Assembly (NCBI GenBank): GCA_943327015.2
Contig: CALPVM020000012.1
Location: 1 to 16,946, forward strand
Length of the DNA: 16,946 nucleotides
Source: Akkermansia muciniphila
GTDB taxonomy: Bacteria > Pseudomonadota > Gammaproteobacteria > Burkholderiales > Burkholderiaceae_C
Direction: 5' to 3'
In this document: in pieces, positions 13,944 through 16,946 of the stretch
How the letters are laid out: each line of letters starts with the position of its first letter
How positions within the stretch are numbered: position 1 is the first letter of the stretch
Notes under the pieces: generated by a model
Told to the model about the DNA's origin: nothing
Seen by the model: only the letters and a program-made list of their open reading frames with translations
Databases searched by the model: none
Made by a program: the position numbers and the translations under genes

Positions 13944-14987
13944 TTATTCACTGGTAAAAATGGAGCCTAAACGATCCATCTGCTCCAGCGCCATACCGCA
14001 ACCGCGTACCACGCAAGTCAGAGGGTCTTCGGCAACCAGAACCGGCAAGCCGGTTTCTTCGGCCAGCAAACGGTCTAGATCACGCAACAATGCACCGCCG
14101 CCGGTGAGCATCATGCCGCGGTCGGCAATATCGGCACCCAGCTCAGGCGGGGTTTGCTCCAGAGCATTTTTTACCGCTGATACGATGTTGTTGATCGGAT
14201 CGGTTAAAGCCTCAAGAATCTCGTTGCTGGAAATGGTGAAACTACGTGGCACACCTTCTGAGAGATTGCGACCGCGCACTTCCATTTCTTTAACCTCGCT
14301 ACCCGGAAAGGCAGAACCGATTTGCTTCTTGATGGCCTCTGCTGTGGGCTCACCAATCAACATGCCGTAATTGCGACGGATGTAGCTGATGATGGCTTCG
14401 TCAAACTTGTCGCCACCCACGCGTACACTGCCTTTGTAAACCATGCCGCCCAAAGAGATTACACCGACTTCGGTAGTTCCGCCGCCGATATCAACCACCA
14501 TGGATCCGCTAGCTTCGCTGACCGGCAAGCCGGCGCCAATGGCTGCTGCCATCGGTTCCTCAATTAAATAGACATCGCTGGCACCAGCACCAAGCGCTGA
14601 TTCGCGAATGGCACGGCGTTCGACCTGGGTAGAACCGCAAGGAACGCAAATAATGATGCGAGGGCTGGGCTTAAAAATACCCCGTGGGTGCACCATTTTG
14701 ATGAACTGCTTGAGCATTTGCTCCGTCACGGTAAAGTCGGCAATCACGCCGTCTTTCATGGGACGAATAGCCTCAATATTGCCTGGCACTTTGCCCAACA
14801 TGGCCTTGGCTTCACGGCCAACAGCCTGAATTGTTTTTTTGCCTTGCGGCCCACCTTCGTGACGGATTGATACCACCGAAGGCTCATCCAGCACAATGCC
14901 CTTGTCAAGCACATAAATCAGGGTGTTAGCTGTACCCAGATCAATGGCCAGATCGGTGGAGAAATACTTACGAAAATTTCCTAACAT
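13944..14987 (-). CDS. mreB: Rod shape-determining protein MreB, bacterial actin
   Basis: Actin-like ATPase (347 aa, standard length) that forms membrane-bound filaments steering lateral cell-wall synthesis. Phosphate-1 loop DLGTANT (16-22), phosphate-2 loop D-I-G-G-G-T-T-E (166-173), the helix E-E-P-M-A-A-A-I-G-A-G-L-P (143-155) and the adenosine loop TGGGALLRDLD (near 300-312) are intact. The N-terminal M-L-G-N-F-R-K-Y-F-S is the usual amphipathic or hydrophobic membrane contact. AGAGGA lies upstream of the ATG at normal spacing. First gene of the mreB-mreC-mreD-mrdA operon, divergent from gatC, which implies rod-shaped cells. Confidence 0.98.
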   Translation of the reverse strand: MLGNFRKYFSTDLAIDLGTANTLIYVLDKGIVLDEPSVVSIRHEGGPQGKKTIQAVGREAKAMLGKVPGNIEAIRPMKDGVIADFTVTEQMLKQFIKMVHPRGIFKPSPRIIICVPCGSTQVERRAIRESALGAGASDVYLIEEPMAAAIGAGLPVSEASGSMVVDIGGGTTEVGVISLGGMVYKGSVRVGGDKFDEAIISYIRRNYGMLIGEPTAEAIKKQIGSAFPGSEVKEMEVRGRNLSEGVPRSFTISSNEILEALTDPINNIVSAVKNALEQTPPELGADIADRGMMLTGGGALLRDLDRLLAEETGLPVLVAEDPLTCVVRGCGMALEQMDRLGSIFTSE

Positions 14988-15015
14988 TTCACTTCCTCTG
15001 AGATTAGCAAAGACT

Positions 15016-15045
15016 AAGATATTTGCATAACCTCTGTTTTATCAA
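15016..15045 (-). promoter_or_regulatory. Candidate promoter for the mreB operon
   Basis: On the minus strand TTGATA (forward 15040-15045) and TATCTT (forward 15016-15021) are 18 nt apart, predicting a start about 20-25 nt before the mreB ATG at 14987. A second overlapping pair (TTGCGT and TATGCA, 17 nt) is nearly as good. Not tested against expression data. Confidence 0.45.
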
Positions 15046-15064
15046 TACGCAAGGGGATTGGCAC

Positions 15065-15081
15065 CATTTTTGACAAAAATG
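15065..15081. repeat. 17-bp palindrome in the mreB-gatC divergent region (possible operator)
   Basis: CATTTTT (15065-15071) and AAAAATG (15075-15081) are perfect inverted arms around GAC. It overlaps the best -35 box for gatC (TTGACA, 15070-15075) and lies about 25 nt upstream of the likely mreB -35 box, a position suited to a repressor or activator of both directions. No known operator consensus was recognised. Confidence 0.5.
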
Positions 15082-15099
15082 ACAGCACACCATTACAAC
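15070..15099 (+). promoter_or_regulatory. Candidate promoter for gatC-gatA
   Basis: A perfect -35 box TTGACA (15070-15075) is followed 18 nt later by TACAAC (15094-15099), which matches 4 of 6 -10 positions. The predicted start near 15106 gives a leader of about 90 nt before gatC. The -35 box lies inside the 17-bp palindrome. Confidence 0.45.
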
Positions 15100-15197
15100 A
15101 ACAGTAAAGGCAGGATAATAACCGATGGACTGCAATGGCGCTTTGCCTTGCATCGGTTTCAGGTACCTTTTTGCCTTGGCTTTTAACTCTAAAAACT

Positions 15198-15497
15198 ATG
15201 TCTCTCTCTGTTTCTGACATCTCCCGTATTGCCCGGCTTGCTCGTTTAGAGCTCGGCGATGCCGAATCTGCACGTATGCAGCAGCAATTGAACGCTTTTT
15301 TTGGTACGGTAGAGGCTATGCGCGCCGTAAATACCACTGGCGTAGAGCCCTTGGCGCATCCGGTTGCAGTTATGCAAGACGTTGCCTTGCGCCTGCGCGA
15401 CGATCAGGCAACTGAGACAGACCAACGCGATGATAACCAACGCAATGCTCCCGCTGTTGAGCGTGGATTGTTTTTGGTTCCTAAGGTTATTGAATAA
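15198..15497 (+). CDS. gatC: Aspartyl/glutamyl-tRNA amidotransferase subunit C
   Basis: The small 99-aa subunit of the GatCAB amidotransferase, which wraps between GatA and GatB and stabilises the complex that converts Glu-tRNA(Gln) and/or Asp-tRNA(Asn) to the amidated forms. The sequence is typical: ISRIARLARLEL near the N-terminus, a helical middle (Q-Q-Q-L-N-A-F-F) and V-E-P-L-A-H-P (near 54-60), ending FLVPKVIE. Start: ATG at 15198 gives the family N-terminus (SLSVSDISRIARLA); a longer frame from ATG 15135 adds 21 residues with no family counterpart. No clear Shine-Dalgarno precedes 15198. gatA follows after 6 nt. Confidence 0.95.
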   Translation: MSLSVSDISRIARLARLELGDAESARMQQQLNAFFGTVEAMRAVNTTGVEPLAHPVAVMQDVALRLRDDQATETDQRDDNQRNAPAVERGLFLVPKVIE

Positions 15498-15503
15498 TTT
15501 GCC

Positions 15504-16946
15504 ATGAACACTTCTACCACCCTTACCCAAGAACTGCACCATGCCAGCCTTGGCGCGCTGGCGCAAGCACTGCAAACCAAACAGATCAGCGCCGTTGAAT
15601 TGGCGCAGCATTTTGTACAACGTGGCCAGCAGCATGCACACTTGGGCGCATATTTGGACATTAATGAAGAAACCACCTTTACCCAAGCGCGCGCTGCGGA
15701 TGCCCGCATTGCCGCCGGTCAAGCGGGAGCTTTGGTGGGTGTGCCCATTGCGCACAAAGACATTTTTGTAACCCGAGGTTTTACCTCAACCGCAGGGTCG
15801 CGCATGCTCAAAGGCTACCAATCGCCATTTGATGCTACAGTGGTCAGCCGCCTTGCACAGGCCGGCATGGTGACATTGGGCAAGCTCAGTTGTGATGAGT
15901 TTGCCATGGGCTCGGGCAACGAAAATGTGGCCGTTGCCGTTGCTGGCTCTGACACCGTGCAGCCAGTGCGCAACCCTTGGGATACCCAGCGCGTTCCCGG
16001 CGGCTCGTCCGGTGGCAGTGCTGCAGCTGTAGCGGCAGGCTTAGCACCTGCAGCCACCGGCACCGATACGGGCGGCTCGATTCGCCAGCCCGCTGCCTTT
16101 TGCGGCATTACCGGCATCAAGCCAACCTATGGCCGGGCTTCACGCTACGGCATGATTGCCTTTGCATCCAGTTTAGACCAAGCCGGGCCGATGGCACGCA
16201 GCGCTGAAGACTGTGCTTTACTGCTGTCTGCCATGTGTGGCCCTGACCCGGACCGCGACTCAACCTCGCTTGATATTCCTGCAGAAGACTTTACCCGCAC
16301 CTTAAACCACCCAATTGAAGGCTTGCGTATTGGTATACCGAAAGAGTTTTTTGCCGATGGTTTGTCCGCAGATGTGCGCGCCAGCGTGGATGCGGCACTG
16401 CGCACTTTTGAGGAACTGGGTGCTAAATTGGTGCCCATTAGCTTGCCACGCACTGAACAGTCGATTCCGGTGTATTACATCATCGCGCCAGCTGAAGCAT
16501 CCAGCAATTTGAGCCGCTTTGATGGCGTCAAATTTGGACACCGCAGCGCCAACTACACCGACTTGGCGGATATGTACCAAAAAACCCGTGCTGAGGGTTT
16601 TGGTGATGAAGTCAAGCGCCGCATCATGATGGGCACTTACGTGCTCTCGCACGGCTACTACGATGCGTATTATTTGCAAGCGCAAAAAATTCGCCGCATG
16701 ATTGCCGATGATTTTCAAAATGCCTTTAATGAGTGTGATCTGATTGCCGGCCCGGTCGCGCCTACAGTGGCATGGAAGTTGGGAGAAAAAACCAGCGATC
16801 CACTGGCAAACTATCTAGCCGATATTTACACCTTGCCAGCGTCCCTTGCTGGTTTGCCCGGCATGAGTCTGCCGGCTGGTTTTGCCACGGCAGAAGCCGA
16901 CAAAGGCATGCCAATTGGCCTGCAACTGATTGGCAACTACTGCCAG
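15504..16946 (+). CDS. gatA: Aspartyl/glutamyl-tRNA amidotransferase subunit A (3' end outside window)
   Basis: Glutaminase subunit of GatCAB (amidase signature family), releasing ammonia from glutamine for tRNA-bound Glu or Asp. 481 codons are visible without a stop, so only about the last 10-20 residues are missing. The catalytic triad is complete: Lys85 (A-H-K-D-I-F), cis-Ser168 in GGSSGGSAA and nucleophile Ser192 in T-D-T-G-G-S-I-R. The stretch between GSGNENV (137-143) and RNPWDT (156-161) is roughly 8 residues longer than the common E-N-S-A-x-G-x-x-x-N-P form, rich in Ala and Val, and may be a lineage trait. It lies 6 nt after gatC; gatB is expected to the right. Indirect amidation implies that GlnRS and/or AsnRS activity is supplemented here, the usual betaproteobacterial condition. 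Confidence 0.97.
   Translation, partial: MNTSTTLTQELHHASLGALAQALQTKQISAVELAQHFVQRGQQHAHLGAYLDINEETTFTQARAADARIAAGQAGALVGVPIAHKDIFVTRGFTSTAGSRMLKGYQSPFDATVVSRLAQAGMVTLGKLSCDEFAMGSGNENVAVAVAGSDTVQPVRNPWDTQRVPGGSSGGSAAAVAAGLAPAATGTDTGGSIRQPAAFCGITGIKPTYGRASRYGMIAFASSLDQAGPMARSAEDCALLLSAMCGPDPDRDSTSLDIPAEDFTRTLNHPIEGLRIGIPKEFFADGLSADVRASVDAALRTFEELGAKLVPISLPRTEQSIPVYYIIAPAEASSNLSRFDGVKFGHRSANYTDLADMYQKTRAEGFGDEVKRRIMMGTYVLSHGYYDAYYLQAQKIRRMIADDFQNAFNECDLIAGPVAPTVAWKLGEKTSDPLANYLADIYTLPASLAGLPGMSLPAGFATAEADKGMPIGLQLIGNYCQ

Noticed and set aside
13960..14370. 136-codon open frame on the plus strand
   Set aside because: Antisense to the highly conserved mreB coding sequence.
15135..15197. N-terminal extension of GatC by 21 residues
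   Set aside because: The extension has no family counterpart; the GatC N-terminal motif begins directly after ATG 15198.
15246..15755. 169-codon open frame on the minus strand
   Set aside because: Antisense across the gatC-gatA junction; both sense genes are clearly real.
1..16946. Mobile element, defence system, CRISPR array or biosynthetic cluster
   Set aside because: No transposase, integrase, repeat-spacer pattern, toxin-antitoxin or nuclease gene is visible; every large frame is accounted for by a housekeeping or envelope gene.

Overview
The window reads as a compact stretch of a Burkholderiales-type betaproteobacterial chromosome, probably near Comamonadaceae. The evidence is the gene set and order (gatC-gatA divergent from mreB-mreC-mreD-mrdA, and a hemB-corA pair convergent with an MCE lipid-transport operon) and the protein sequences. 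Base composition looks close to balanced by eye, lower than many relatives; I did not compute it. No rRNA, tRNA, CRISPR array, insertion sequence, prophage or toxin-antitoxin gene was seen. Family assignments come from reading motifs, not from searches.

Layout. Positions 1-4320 hold a minus-strand run in transcription order: hemJ/CopD-like membrane protein, VanZ-like membrane protein, thioredoxin-like [2Fe-2S] ferredoxin, alpha/beta hydrolase, DD-carboxypeptidase (PBP5/6 class), and an unrecognised lipobox-containing membrane protein cut by the left edge. Gaps are short (one overlap), so it may be one operon. Positions 4337-4538 are non-coding. Here I see a strong candidate for a ~100-nt minus-strand small RNA with its own promoter, an anti-Shine-Dalgarno hairpin loop and an intrinsic terminator ending 17 nt before the hemJ ATG. 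Positions 4539-6676 (plus) are hemB (magnesium-type active site) and a CorA-family magnesium transporter. Positions 6691-10277 (minus) are an MCE lipid-transport operon: STAS-MlaE fusion permease, MlaF ATPase, single-MCE-domain MlaD and a PqiC-type lipoprotein. Positions 10278-10527 hold a second candidate small RNA, on the plus strand, also with an anti-Shine-Dalgarno loop and a clear terminator. Positions 10528-14987 (minus) are the elongasome operon mreB-mreC-mreD-mrdA. rodA, often next, is absent. After a 210-bp divergent promoter region with a 17-bp palindrome come gatC and gatA (plus), gatA cut by the right edge.

The window is mostly conserved housekeeping: cell-wall elongation and trimming, outer-membrane lipid transport, heme synthesis, magnesium uptake and tRNA-dependent amidation. 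The less expected content is in the non-coding gaps: two structured RNA candidates that both expose C/U-rich loops complementary to ribosome-binding sites, one of them also placed where it could act as an attenuating leader for hemJ.
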